Origin: Betaproteobacteria bacterium
GTDB lineage: Bacteria > Pseudomonadota > Gammaproteobacteria > Burkholderiales > Burkholderiaceae_C
DNA length: 64,000 nt
Direction of reading: 5' to 3'
Assembly (NCBI GenBank): GCA_016704535.1
Contig: JADIZZ010000019.1
Span: forward strand, 62,001-126,000
Shown: positions 1-8,493 of the stretch, piece after piece
How the letters are laid out: every line of letters begins with the position of its first letter
Numbering within the stretch: the first letter of the stretch is position 1
Notes under the pieces: model-generated
Database searches by the model: none
What the model was told of the DNA's origin: nothing
What the model saw: the letters and a program-made list of their open reading frames with translations, nothing else
Translations under genes and position numbers: made by a program

Positions 1-1016
1 ACCTCGTCGAAGATCAGCACGATGCCGCGCTCGGTACACACCTGGCGCAGTTCGTTCAGCCATGTGGTGTAGGCATCGCGGTCGAAGTGGGCGCGGCGGC
101 CGCTGTCCACTGCGGTGTTGTCCGACGGCGCGGCCTTGTTCGGGTGCAGCGCCTGCAGCGGGTTCACAAGCACGCAGGCGATGTCGCTCCGGCGTCGCAG
201 CACGCGCAGGGTGTCGGTATCCATCTCCTTCAGCGTGTAGGTGTGGCCGGGCGGCAGCGGGTTGCCGGGTCCGGGTTGCACGTCTTCCCACCAGCCGTGG
301 TAGGCGCCATTGAAGCGCACCAGGTACTTGCGCTTCGTGTGATACCGCGCCAAACGCACGGCTTGCATGACGGCCTCGGTACCGCTCATGTGGAAGCTCA
401 CCTCGTCCAGGCCCGAGATGGCGCGCAGCTTCGCCACGTTGGCGGCCACGGCCGGGTGGTAGCTGCCGAGGATGGGGCCGAGCTCGGCCACGCGCGCGCT
501 GCCCTCGGCAATGCAGGTCTTGTAGAAGTCATGGCCGAACACGTTCACGCCGTACGACCCTGTCAGGTCGTAGAACGCATGGCCGTCCAGGTCGGTGACG
601 GTCACGCCGTCGGTGCGCTGCACGAAGGCGCCCACCGCGAGATGCTGGCGCAAGTAGGGGCTGTACTGGAAGGGTACGCGGTAGGCGCCTGTGAACTGCA
701 GGTCGGACAGCCCCTCGCGAGCCTGCCGTGTGGCTTCGATGCTCTTGGCATGGCGCGTGCCCAACTGTGCGGCCAGGCGTGTGAAGCCGGCGCGGCGTTG
801 CGTCTGCACCGCAGCCGGTGCACCGTCGCTGCCGAAGAAGCGCGCCTCATCGTAGGCATAGCCCGGCAGCAGGCGCGCCACGCGCTTGGCCATGCGGGAG
901 TGGCCGCCGAGCGAAGGGTGTTTGGCCAGCGAAAGCTCCAGGCGCCTCCTGGCCATCGGGAAGGCGGCGGCCAGGGATGCCAGGGCGATGGCACTCAGCA
1001 CGACGGGTTCGCTCAT
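1..1016 (-). CDS. Class III aminotransferase, partial (runs off the left edge)
   Basis: The reading frame starts at the ATG at 1016 and is still open at base 1, so only about the N-terminal 338 residues are present. It carries fold-type I PLP-enzyme signatures of the glutamate-1-semialdehyde aminomutase-like class III family: DLDGHAFYDLTGSYGVNVFGH, a glycine/serine cofactor segment SFHMSGTEAVMQAVRLAR, and near the edge GIVLIFDEV, where the Asp should bind the PLP pyridine nitrogen. The catalytic Lys would lie outside the window. The first 60 or so residues are an extension not typical of the core family. It is divergent from the lipid genes that follow. The substrate cannot be told. Confidence 0.8.
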   Translation of the reverse strand, partial: MSEPVVLSAIALASLAAAFPMARRRLELSLAKHPSLGGHSRMAKRVARLLPGYAYDEARFFGSDGAPAAVQTQRRAGFTRLAAQLGTRHAKSIEATRQAREGLSDLQFTGAYRVPFQYSPYLRQHLAVGAFVQRTDGVTVTDLDGHAFYDLTGSYGVNVFGHDFYKTCIAEGSARVAELGPILGSYHPAVAANVAKLRAISGLDEVSFHMSGTEAVMQAVRLARYHTKRKYLVRFNGAYHGWWEDVQPGPGNPLPPGHTYTLKEMDTDTLRVLRRRSDIACVLVNPLQALHPNKAAPSDNTAVDSGRRAHFDRDAYTTWLNELRQVCTERGIVLIFDE

Positions 1017-1153
1017 GGTCTGCTCGAAGTGGATGAACCGTCACGTTTTACGGGTCTGTCTTGACAGCGTGATGAATGTCGCCATCGTGACTTCATCGTG
1101 TCGACGCACGAAGGTCACGACGGTGTCATCAGGCCACCCGAGCATTCGCTTTC
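1017..1153. promoter_or_regulatory. Divergent intergenic region between the aminotransferase and psd
   Basis: This 137-bp gap must hold the promoters for both directions. It contains a perfect inverted repeat, CTGTC-TT-GACAG, at 1056-1067. Inside it, TTGACA at 1061-1066 matches a sigma70 -35 box for the rightward genes, but no good -10 hexamer lies 17 bp downstream. A weak resemblance to a Pho box (CTGTCA-type half-site) is not enough to call one. Confidence 0.25.
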
Positions 1154-2017
1154 ATGAATTTGGCCGGCATCCGCGACCGCCTGCTGCTGCAGGAAGACCT
1201 CAATTTCCTGCTCACCAATCGCGTGCCGCGCATCGCGCTGACGCGCTTCATGGGGTGGTTCAGCCAGATCCGCAATCCGTGGGTATGCCGCGCATCGATC
1301 GCCGCTTGGCGGTTGTTCACCGAGCTGGATCTCAGCGAAGCCAAGGCGACGCACTTCGAAAGCCTTCATGCCTGCTTCACACGCGAGTTGAAGCCCGGTG
1401 CGCGCACGGTCGACATGGCGCCCGGGGTGCTGGCCAGCCCATGCGACGCCATCGTCGGCGCCTGTGGCCCGGTCGATGCCGGCATGGTGCTGCAGGCCAA
1501 GGGCTCGCCCTACCGCATGCAGGACCTGTTCGGCGCAGCGGCCCGGGCTGCACCGTTCGAGGGCGGCACCTACGTCACGCTGCGTCTCACGTCCAGCATG
1601 TACCACCGCTTCCACGCGCCCTGTGACGGCCGCATTCAGCATGTCAGCTACATCAGTGGCGACACCTGGAACGTCAACCCGATCGCGCTGAAGCGCGTGC
1701 GCGCGCTGTTCTGCCGAAACGAGCGCGCCGTCATTCGCATGCAGTCGTGCGACGGCACGCCACTGGCACTGGTGCCCGTGGCCGCCATCCTGGTGGCCAG
1801 CATCCGGCTGCACTTTCTGAACGTGCTGTTGCACCTGCGCTGGACCGGCCCGAACGAGATGCCTTGCGACCATGCCGTTGCCAAAGGTCAGGAACTGGGC
1901 TGGTTCGAGCACGGCTCCACCATCATCGTCTTCGCCCCGCCAGGCGTGCGCCTGGCACCGGACATCGAGAGCGGTGAACACATCCGCATGGGCCAGGCCC
2001 TGATGACGCTGCCGTGA
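1154..2017 (+). CDS. psd: Phosphatidylserine decarboxylase proenzyme (Psd family)
   Basis: This membrane-associated enzyme decarboxylates phosphatidylserine to phosphatidylethanolamine. The 287-residue product has the family hallmarks: LTNRVPR near residue 20, CFTRELKPGAR near 74-84, SPCDAI with Asp98, YHRFHAP with His151/154, and a C-terminal HGST motif at 253-256. Ser255 is where self-cleavage would create the pyruvoyl group. Bacterial enzymes usually have LGST, so His at the first position is unusual but leaves the reactive Gly-Ser intact. The stop overlaps the GTG start of the next gene by four bases, implying translational coupling with the glycosyltransferase. Confidence 0.9.
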   Translation: MNLAGIRDRLLLQEDLNFLLTNRVPRIALTRFMGWFSQIRNPWVCRASIAAWRLFTELDLSEAKATHFESLHACFTRELKPGARTVDMAPGVLASPCDAIVGACGPVDAGMVLQAKGSPYRMQDLFGAAARAAPFEGGTYVTLRLTSSMYHRFHAPCDGRIQHVSYISGDTWNVNPIALKRVRALFCRNERAVIRMQSCDGTPLALVPVAAILVASIRLHFLNVLLHLRWTGPNEMPCDHAVAKGQELGWFEHGSTIIVFAPPGVRLAPDIESGEHIRMGQALMTLP

Positions 2018-3180
2018 GCACGCATCGGGTGATCAACGTCGATCTGGTCTGGTTCAACGCCGGCGGTGGCCACCGGGCGGCCGCGCAGGCGCTGGAAGAG
2101 GTGATCGTGCTGCAGGGCCGACCCTGGCGCGTCCGCAAGGTCAACCTGACCGAGGTGCTGGACCCCTCGCGGCTGTTCCGACGCGTCACCGGCATCGAGC
2201 CCGAGGATGTCTACAACCTGCGTCTGGCCAGCGGATTCACGCTCGGGCTGGCGCAGGAACTCAAGCTGCTGCAGGGGATGATCCGTGTGGCGCATCCCAC
2301 CCTGGTGCAGCGCCTGGCCCGCCACTGGAGCGCCACGCAGCCCGACCTGGTGGTCAGCCTGATCCCCAACTTCAACCGCGCGCTGCACGACAGTCTGGCG
2401 CTGGCAAGACCTGGGGTGCCTTTCGTCACGGTGCTCACCGACATGGCGGACCATCCGCCCGCCTTCTGGGTCGAGCCTGGGACGTTGCAGCACGTCGTCT
2501 GCGGTACCGAGCACGCCGCGCAGCAGGCTCTGGCCGCGGGCGTGGCACGCCCACGCATCCACCGCAGCAGTGGCATGATCCTGCGGCCGGACTTCCACTT
2601 TGCGCCCCCGCTGGACGTGGCCTCGGAGCGCAGACGATTGGGGCTGGACCCCCGCTTGCCGACAGGCCTGGTCCTCTTCGGTGGCACCGGCTCGCGAGTG
2701 ATGAAGCGCATTGCCGAGGCCTTGCCCGACACGCCGCTCATCCTGATGTGTGGCCGCAATGACGCGCTGGCCGAAGCGCTGCGCGGGCTGCCTTCGCGGG
2801 CGCCGCGCGTCGTGGTTGGCTACACGCACGAAGTGGCCCGCTGGATGCGGCTGGCCGACTTCTTCATCGGAAAGCCCGGCCCGGGCAGCCTGAGCGAAGC
2901 GGTGCAGCAGGGCCTGCCGGTCATCGTCACGCGCAACGCCTGGACGATGCCTCAGGAGCGCTGGAACACCGAGTGGGTGCAGGCGCATGGGCTGGGGGTG
3001 GTGAAGCGCAGCTTTCGCGAGGTGCATGCTGCCGTGGCGGCCCTGGTGGCCGACCTGCCCCGCTATCGCGCGAACGTGCAGGGCATGCACAACCGGGCTG
3101 TCTTCGAGGTGCCGGAGATTCTGGCGGGGGTGCTCGCGCAGACGCGCACGCTCGGCGTCGAGACGGCTTCATCGTCCTGA
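2014..3180 (+). CDS. Diacylglycerol glycosyltransferase-like protein (MGDG synthase family)
   Basis: The product is a 388-residue GT-B glycosyltransferase related to monogalactosyldiacylglycerol synthases and processive diacylglycerol glucosyltransferases. The N-terminal acceptor domain begins with the MGDG-synthase signature NAGGGHRAAAQAL near residues 15-27. The C-terminal nucleotide-sugar domain has LFGGTGS and then GKPGPGSLSEAVQQGLPVIV near 285-305. It begins at a GTG overlapping the psd stop (GTGA). Coupling to a lipid decarboxylase and a lipid-type metallophosphoesterase suggests a glycolipid product at the inner membrane. That role is inferred, and the sugar donor is unknown. Confidence 0.75.
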   Translation: MSTHRVINVDLVWFNAGGGHRAAAQALEEVIVLQGRPWRVRKVNLTEVLDPSRLFRRVTGIEPEDVYNLRLASGFTLGLAQELKLLQGMIRVAHPTLVQRLARHWSATQPDLVVSLIPNFNRALHDSLALARPGVPFVTVLTDMADHPPAFWVEPGTLQHVVCGTEHAAQQALAAGVARPRIHRSSGMILRPDFHFAPPLDVASERRRLGLDPRLPTGLVLFGGTGSRVMKRIAEALPDTPLILMCGRNDALAEALRGLPSRAPRVVVGYTHEVARWMRLADFFIGKPGPGSLSEAVQQGLPVIVTRNAWTMPQERWNTEWVQAHGLGVVKRSFREVHAAVAALVADLPRYRANVQGMHNRAVFEVPEILAGVLAQTRTLGVETASSS

Positions 3181-3192
3181 CGCGCCGCTGTC

Positions 3193-4128
3193 ATGCCAGC
3201 GTCTCGGCAGCCAACGAACATTAGGCCCGACATGCGACGCGACGCCCTCACAGACAGCCTCAAGGACGCCCTGACCATCCCCTTGCTGGCACCGCCGACG
3301 GTCGAACCGGACGACACCCGACACGCACACCGCCTGCGCGTGCGCACCGCGTGGATCTCCGACCTGCACCTGGGCACGCCCGGCTGCCAGGCGGTGGCGC
3401 TGTTGGACTTCCTGCGCCATGTCGAATGCGAGACGCTGTTTCTCGTCGGCGACATCATCGATGGCTGGCAGTTGCGGCGGCAGTGGTACTGGCCTCAGGC
3501 GCACAACGATGTCGTGCAAAAGCTGCTGCGCAAGGCGCGCAAGGGGACGCGCGTCATCTTCGTGCCCGGCAACCACGACGAGTTTGCGCGCAAGTACCTC
3601 GACCACAATTTCGGCGGCATCGACGTGGTGGAGGACTACGTGCATGAAACCGCCGACGGTCGTCGACTGTGGGTGACGCACGGCGACCACTTCGACGGCA
3701 TCATTCAATGCGCCAAGTGGCTCGCGTATGTCGGCGATTGGGCCTACGAGCTGACGCTGCGCATCAACCACCACTTCAATTCGCTGCGCGGGCGGCTTGG
3801 TCTGCCCTACTGGAGCCTGTCGAAGTTTCTCAAGCTCAAGGTCAAGCGCGCCGTCAGCTATGTCAGCGACTTCGAGGCTGCGGTCGCCCGCGAGGCGCGG
3901 CACCGTGGCCTCCAAGGTGTTGTTTGCGGACACATCCACCACGCCGAGATGCGTACGATCGAAGGGGTGCTGTACTGCAACGACGGCGACTGGGTGGAGA
4001 GCCTGACCGCCCTCGTGGAACATGGCGACGGTCGACTGGAGATCGTCGACTGGTCCGCGCTGTCCGGCGCGCCAGCCCGCGCACGAGGGCCCGGTGAACG
4101 ATCGACGATTTCCGAGCCGGTGTCCTGA
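3193..4128 (+). CDS. Calcineurin-like metallophosphoesterase, PlcP/LpxH-like
   Basis: The 311-residue product has the full set of dinuclear-metal motifs: SDLHLG near residue 56, GDIIDGW near 91, GNHDEF near 123, THGDHFD near 160 and GHIHHAE near 239. Automated pipelines call such proteins UDP-2,3-diacylglucosamine diphosphatase. Proteins of this size beside a diacylglycerol glycosyltransferase also include PlcP, a phospholipase C that supplies diacylglycerol during phosphate limitation. The context here favours the PlcP-like reading, but this is not proven. It starts 12 bp after the glycosyltransferase; a second ATG at 3232 is possible. Confidence 0.75.
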   Translation: MPASRQPTNIRPDMRRDALTDSLKDALTIPLLAPPTVEPDDTRHAHRLRVRTAWISDLHLGTPGCQAVALLDFLRHVECETLFLVGDIIDGWQLRRQWYWPQAHNDVVQKLLRKARKGTRVIFVPGNHDEFARKYLDHNFGGIDVVEDYVHETADGRRLWVTHGDHFDGIIQCAKWLAYVGDWAYELTLRINHHFNSLRGRLGLPYWSLSKFLKLKVKRAVSYVSDFEAAVAREARHRGLQGVVCGHIHHAEMRTIEGVLYCNDGDWVESLTALVEHGDGRLEIVDWSALSGAPARARGPGERSTISEPVS

Positions 4129-4243
4129 CTGGACTGACGTCAACCCGGACCCCGAGCCCACCTCTCGACTTCGAGCCCTTCGCGCCGATGCCGGCCCAGC
4201 CGCCGCCCCACGCGGCCGCGGAAGTCGCACAATCCTGCTTGTG

Positions 4244-5179
4244 ATGGGATCTGTTCACCTGCTTGGAATCACGGCGCTGAGCCTTGCGCTGTCTGCTGGC
4301 CTGTCTGGTTGCGCCACACGCGCCGTCGATGTGGCGCCCGTGCCGGCAAGCCCGGCCGAGTTCATGACCTGGGACTGTGCGCGCATCGACGACGAGCGCG
4401 ATCTCGTGCAGCAGCGCGCCACCGACGTGGCATGGACCGTGGACGAGCGCGTCGGCACCAACATCGTGGCATTGGGCATGGGTGTCGCGGTGTTCTGGCC
4501 GGCGCTGTTGGCCATGCGGCCCGACGGCCTGGAAGCCGCCGATCTGGCGCGGCTCAAGGGCCGCTACGAAGCGCTGGCCGTGGCGGCGCGCGACAAGGGC
4601 TGCCCGCCGGCTGCCGAGAGCCTGTCGGCCGCGCGGGCCGCTGCGCTGCCGATGGCGCTGGGCGAACGCCTGGTCTACGAAGACCGCCTCGACGCGCGCG
4701 GCCCGGCGCGGGAATCGACGCTGGCCGTGAGCGCGCTGCGTCGTGGCGAGATCGAGTACCGCAGCGTCGATGCCGGCCCGCCGCCGCAGCCTGCTGCAGG
4801 ACGATGGCTCCAGGACCTCGCCGGCAATATCGCCCAAGCGCCCCCCGGAGCCTTGTTCTGGCCGCGCCTGCTGCGCGCCGACCTGACGCTGGGCATGGTG
4901 ACCGCCGGTGAGCTGTTTGTGGCGGGTGACCCGCAGACGCGCGCCCGCATGCGCGGCCAGGTGGTGGCCGTGGGCCCGCAGATGGTGGCCGGCCGGCGCT
5001 TCGACGCTGCCGTGGTCGAACTCTTCGGGGACACCCCCCTGGGCGACGCCATCACGCGCGTCGACGGCGTCATCGTCATCGACCGCATCAGCGGCGTGCT
5101 GCTGCGGCTGGACTTGCGCAGCGCGGTGGGCGCGTTCTCACTGCAGCGCCGGCTGGTGCGCGTCGAGCGCGCTGGCTGA
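4244..5179 (+). CDS. Predicted outer-membrane lipoprotein of unknown function
   Basis: I place the start at the ATG at 4244 because it gives a classical lipoprotein signal: a hydrophobic stretch GITALSLALSAGLSGC with an LSGC lipobox. Upstream in-frame starts would put this signal internally and overlap the previous gene. The mature part, about 285 residues, opens with a Cys- and acid-rich segment (WDCARIDDERDLV), has one hydrophobic stretch (NIVALGMGVAVFWPALLAM), and ends in a beta-rich region. I do not recognise a domain. It follows the lipid cluster on the same strand and may be co-transcribed. Confidence 0.65.
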   Translation: MGSVHLLGITALSLALSAGLSGCATRAVDVAPVPASPAEFMTWDCARIDDERDLVQQRATDVAWTVDERVGTNIVALGMGVAVFWPALLAMRPDGLEAADLARLKGRYEALAVAARDKGCPPAAESLSAARAAALPMALGERLVYEDRLDARGPARESTLAVSALRRGEIEYRSVDAGPPPQPAAGRWLQDLAGNIAQAPPGALFWPRLLRADLTLGMVTAGELFVAGDPQTRARMRGQVVAVGPQMVAGRRFDAAVVELFGDTPLGDAITRVDGVIVIDRISGVLLRLDLRSAVGAFSLQRRLVRVERAG

Positions 5180-5263
5180 CACAGATCTTTACCCTGCGCG
5201 CACAGGGCGGTTACGGCAGCGGCGCAGCATCCTTCCCATCGTCAACCCACCAGGAAGAGACAG

Positions 5264-5845
5264 ATGGACACCCGCAACACCCCCACCACCCTGCGTCTTT
5301 CGCAGCGCCCGCTGCGCACGCTGGTCGCCACTGTCTGTGTGGCCTTCGTCGCCACCTTGGCGCAAACCGCTCTGGCCCAACCTGCCGGCGGCCCGGGAAC
5401 GGGCCCGCACGGTGGCCCTGGCATGGGCATGATGGACCACGGCGGCCCCGGCATGGGCCACCATGGCAAGCATGGCAAGCACATGGGCGGCGAGCGCGGC
5501 ATGGGCCGCATGCTCGACATGGTGGGCGCCAGCCCCGAGCAGCGCGCGAAGATCAAGGCCATCGCCGACACCGCCCGCACCGATCTGCGCGCGCAGCGTG
5601 AAGCCGGCCGTGCGTTGCACCAGCAGAGCCGCGCGATCTTCACCCAGCCCACCATCGACGCCAATGCCGCCGAGGCGCTGCGCCAGAAGATGCTGGCCCA
5701 GCACGACCAGGCCAGCCGGCGCATGCTGCAGATGAAGCTCGACATCGCCGCCGTGCTGACCCCGGAGCAGCGCAAGACGATGGCCGACCACATGGCGCAA
5801 CGCGGCGCGATGATGGAGCGCCACCGCGCTGACCGCACGCTCTGA
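5264..5845 (+). CDS. Spy/CpxP-family periplasmic chaperone-like protein
   Basis: The 193-residue product has a Sec signal (LVATVCVAFVATLAQTALAQ) and then a Gly/His/Met-rich linker (residues about 45-80). Two LTxxQ-like helices follow: SPEQRAKIKAIADTA and LTPEQRKTMADHMAQ. This is the architecture of Spy/CpxP proteins, which bind unfolded periplasmic proteins and can restrain a CpxA sensor. It sits four bases before a response-regulator gene. The His/Met-rich segment could bind metal ions, which is inference. A plausible purine-rich ribosome site (AGGAAGAGA) lies just upstream. Confidence 0.8.
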   Translation: MDTRNTPTTLRLSQRPLRTLVATVCVAFVATLAQTALAQPAGGPGTGPHGGPGMGMMDHGGPGMGHHGKHGKHMGGERGMGRMLDMVGASPEQRAKIKAIADTARTDLRAQREAGRALHQQSRAIFTQPTIDANAAEALRQKMLAQHDQASRRMLQMKLDIAAVLTPEQRKTMADHMAQRGAMMERHRADRTL

Positions 5846-5848
5846 ACG

Positions 5849-6550
5849 ATGAGTCGACTGCTGCTGATCGACGACGACACCCGCCTCACCGACATGGTGG
5901 GCGGGTATCTGCGCCAGAACGGCTTCGAGGTCGACACCGCGGCCACGCTGGCTGCCGGGCGTGAGCAGCTCAGGCACGTGCAGCACGACGCTCTGCTGCT
6001 CGACCTGATGCTGCCCGACGGCGACGGCCTGGATTTCACGCGCGAATTGCGCGCAGAGCCGCGCACACGTCGCCTGCCGCTGCTGATGCTGACGGCGCGT
6101 GGCGAGCCCATGGACCGCATCGTCGGCCTGGAACTCGGCGCCGACGACTACCTGCCCAAGCCCTTCGAGCCGCGTGAACTTCTGGCGCGCGTGAAGGCGC
6201 TGCTGCGCCGTGCCGCGCCCGACGCCGGCGACGACGAGGTGCTGCGCTACGGCCGCCTGGAAGTCGACCTCGGTGCGCGCCAGGCGCGGCTGGCCGGCCA
6301 GGCCTGCGACCTCACCAGCCATCAGTTCGACCTGCTCACCGTGTTGGCACGCAGCCCTGGGCGTGTGCTCTCGCGCGACCAGATCATGGACACGCTGAAG
6401 GGCCACCCGCTGGAAGCCTTCGACCGCAGCATCGACGTGCACATCTCGCGCATCCGCGCCGTCATCGAAGACGACCCGAAGAACCCGAAGCGCGTGCTGA
6501 CGGTGCGGGGCACCGGCTACGTCTTCGCCAAGAAGCAAGACATGGAGTAG
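5849..6550 (+). CDS. OmpR/PhoB-family response regulator (CpxR-like)
   Basis: The 233-residue product has a receiver domain (residues 1-120) with acidic pocket IDDD, phospho-acceptor Asp52 in LLLDLMLPDGDG, and the conserved Lys in DYLPKPFEP. A winged-helix DNA-binding domain follows (about 140-228), ending RVLTVRGTGYVF as in OmpR-type regulators. It lies between the Spy/CpxP-like gene and a sensor kinase on the same strand. The likely role is envelope-stress or metal response, as for CpxRA, inferred from the operon. Confidence 0.9.
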   Translation: MSRLLLIDDDTRLTDMVGGYLRQNGFEVDTAATLAAGREQLRHVQHDALLLDLMLPDGDGLDFTRELRAEPRTRRLPLLMLTARGEPMDRIVGLELGADDYLPKPFEPRELLARVKALLRRAAPDAGDDEVLRYGRLEVDLGARQARLAGQACDLTSHQFDLLTVLARSPGRVLSRDQIMDTLKGHPLEAFDRSIDVHISRIRAVIEDDPKNPKRVLTVRGTGYVFAKKQDME

Positions 6551-6608
6551 CCGTGCCGGGCAGGGCACCCCTGCCCGCTGCGAGCAGCGCTTCGTCCTCC
6601 CTCCCCAC

Positions 6609-7952
6609 ATGCGCTCGCTCTACCTCCGCATCTACTTCACCGTGGTCGCCGCGCTGGCGCTGTTTGCCGTGATCTCGGGCTGGGTGGTGCAGCGCCACTT
6701 CGAGAGCCAGCGCGAGGAGCAGCGCGTGATGATGCAGGGTGCAGTGCGCGAACGCGCCGAAGCCTGGGGCGACCTGCTGCAACTGGCGATGCCACCTGCC
6801 GACGCACCGGCCGCCGAACAGGTGGCGGCGCTTCGTGAATGGTCGCAACGCCTGCGCATGCCCATGGCGCTGGACGACGCCACCGGCAGGCGGCTGGGCG
6901 CGTCGGACAGCTTTGCGCGACGCGAGGCCGACGCCACCGGCCCGGGCGGCATGCCTGGCGGGCGCATCCAGCCCATCCGCTTCGACGACGGCCGCACGCT
7001 GTGGGTGCCACGCCTGATGGGCATGCGCGGGCAGGGCAACACACGCATGGGCGAACCCCGCCCTCCGTGGCCGGCACCGTCGCGGCCCTGGCCCGACGGC
7101 CTGGGCCTGGCGCTGCTGCTCGTGGTCTTGTTCCTCGCCGTTGCCGGCGGTGCGTTCCCCGTGGTGCGGCGCCTGACGCGGCGGCTGGAAGCCCTGAAGC
7201 AGGGCGTCGAGGCCTTTGGCGCCGGGGCCTTGCACCAGCGGGTGGCCGAGGACGGCCGCGACGAGGTGGCCGCCGTGGGCGCCAGCTTCAACCGTGCCGC
7301 CGCGCGCATCGAGGCGCTGCTGCGTTCGCACCAGAGCCTGCTGGCCAACGCCAGCCACGAACTGCGTTCACCATTGGCGCGGCTGAAGATGGCGGTGGCC
7401 ATGATCGAGGATGCGCCGCCCGCACAGCGCGAGGCCTTGCGCCACGAGATCCACACCGACATCGCCGAGCTCGACGCGCTGGTCGAGGAGGTGCTGCTGG
7501 CCAGCCGGCTGGATGCCAGCGCGGCGCTGGAACTGCACGACGACGTGGGCCTGCTCGGCTTGGCCGCGGAAGAGGCTGCGCGCGTCGGTGCGACGGTGCA
7601 GGGCGACGACGTGCACCTCAAGGGCGACGAACGGCTGCTGCGCCGCGCCGTGCGCAACCTGCTGGAAAACGCGCGTCGCTACGGCGGCGGCGAGATCGAG
7701 GTGCGGGTGCAGCGGCGCACCGGTGGCGGTGCCGAATTGCGGGTCTGCGACCGTGGCCCCGGCGTGCCCGAGGCCTACCGCGAACGTATCTTCGAAGCCT
7801 TCTTCCGACTGCCCGGCCACGCCGAGCGTGAAGGCGGCGTGGGCCTGGGCCTGAGCCTGGTGCGGCAAATCGCCGAACGTCATGGCGGCTGTGTGCGCTG
7901 CGAGGCGCGCGAGGGCGGGGGCAGTTGTTTCGTGATCGAGCTGCCGGGCTAA
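6609..7952 (+). CDS. Membrane sensor histidine kinase (CpxA-like)
   Basis: The 447-residue product has an N-terminal membrane helix (about 8-27) and a short periplasmic domain. A second helix follows (LGLALLLVVLFLAVAGGAF), then HAMP-like sequence. The dimerisation domain has the H-box ANASHELRSPLARLK, with phospho-accepting His near residue 249. The ATPase domain has the N-box NLLENARRYGG, CDRGPGVP, and GGVGLGLSLV. It is the partner of the regulator 58 bp upstream. Its last four bases overlap the end of the convergent gene on the other strand. Confidence 0.9.
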   Translation: MRSLYLRIYFTVVAALALFAVISGWVVQRHFESQREEQRVMMQGAVRERAEAWGDLLQLAMPPADAPAAEQVAALREWSQRLRMPMALDDATGRRLGASDSFARREADATGPGGMPGGRIQPIRFDDGRTLWVPRLMGMRGQGNTRMGEPRPPWPAPSRPWPDGLGLALLLVVLFLAVAGGAFPVVRRLTRRLEALKQGVEAFGAGALHQRVAEDGRDEVAAVGASFNRAAARIEALLRSHQSLLANASHELRSPLARLKMAVAMIEDAPPAQREALRHEIHTDIAELDALVEEVLLASRLDASAALELHDDVGLLGLAAEEAARVGATVQGDDVHLKGDERLLRRAVRNLLENARRYGGGEIEVRVQRRTGGGAELRVCDRGPGVPEAYRERIFEAFFRLPGHAEREGGVGLGLSLVRQIAERHGGCVRCEAREGGGSCFVIELPG

Positions 7953-8407
7953 GGCGAGGCCGACGTGAAGCTCTCGGGCGGCGGGTGGTCGGCGCCGGTG
8001 GCGAGCTGCGCACGTTCGGCATAGCGGTTGAAGCGCCAGGCCGTGCCTTCCATCGTGATGCGGCGCCACACCCTGCGCTTCTCGGCCGGCGTGTAGGCTG
8101 GCCAGTGCTGCACTTCGTCGAAGCTGCGGCCGCAGCCCTTGCAGACCTCGTCGCCCTGGCTCGTCGAGCAGATGGCGATGCAGGGGGCGTCGGGCGTGGT
8201 GGTGTACCAGGCCAGCCACGCGTCGGCTGCCGCCTTCGGCATGCTGGCCTCGTCGCACAGCGGCTCGCGGTAGTACACCATCAGCGCGTAGACCTCGGCC
8301 AGCGCGCGCACCTCGGTGCAGGCCGTGATGCCGTCGGGCGAGGGCGAACGTTCGCGCCACCAGTTGATGGCGGACTCGAGGTCGGTGATGTGGATGCCGG
8401 TGGCCAT
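7949..8407 (-). CDS. Two-domain protein: DUF3717-like plus DUF1289-like Cys motif
   Basis: The 152-residue product seems to join two small Burkholderiales domains. Residues about 5-60 (ITDLESAINWWRERSP) resemble DUF3717. Residues about 90-130 (PCIAICSTSQGDEVCKGCGR followed by RVWRRI) match the DUF1289 four-cysteine pattern, probably a metal site. The two are often separate proteins. The function is unknown. It is convergent with the sensor kinase, overlapping its stop by four bases. The family assignments are from memory of the motifs. Confidence 0.7.
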   Translation of the reverse strand: MATGIHITDLESAINWWRERSPSPDGITACTEVRALAEVYALMVYYREPLCDEASMPKAAADAWLAWYTTTPDAPCIAICSTSQGDEVCKGCGRSFDEVQHWPAYTPAEKRRVWRRITMEGTAWRFNRYAERAQLATGADHPPPESFTSASP

Positions 8408-8493
8408 GGGGGCGTGGAGTTTACCCAGGGACTGGCCGAGTCAGCCGAGTCGGCTTCTCGCTGGTGACGTGACCGCATCGTGGCCACGAAGCC

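Noticed and set aside
87..1064. Long plus-strand frame opposite the aminotransferase
   Set aside because: It is antisense to a frame with clear PLP-enzyme motifs; its own sequence is His/Arg/Ala-rich without domains, typical of GC-rich shadow frames.
1017..1153. Pho box upstream of the lipid genes
   Set aside because: Only one partial CTGTCA half-site is visible; no 11-bp-spaced pair.
4022..4243. Earlier start for the lipoprotein gene
   Set aside because: It would place the lipobox signal internally and overlap the metallophosphoesterase by about 100 bp.
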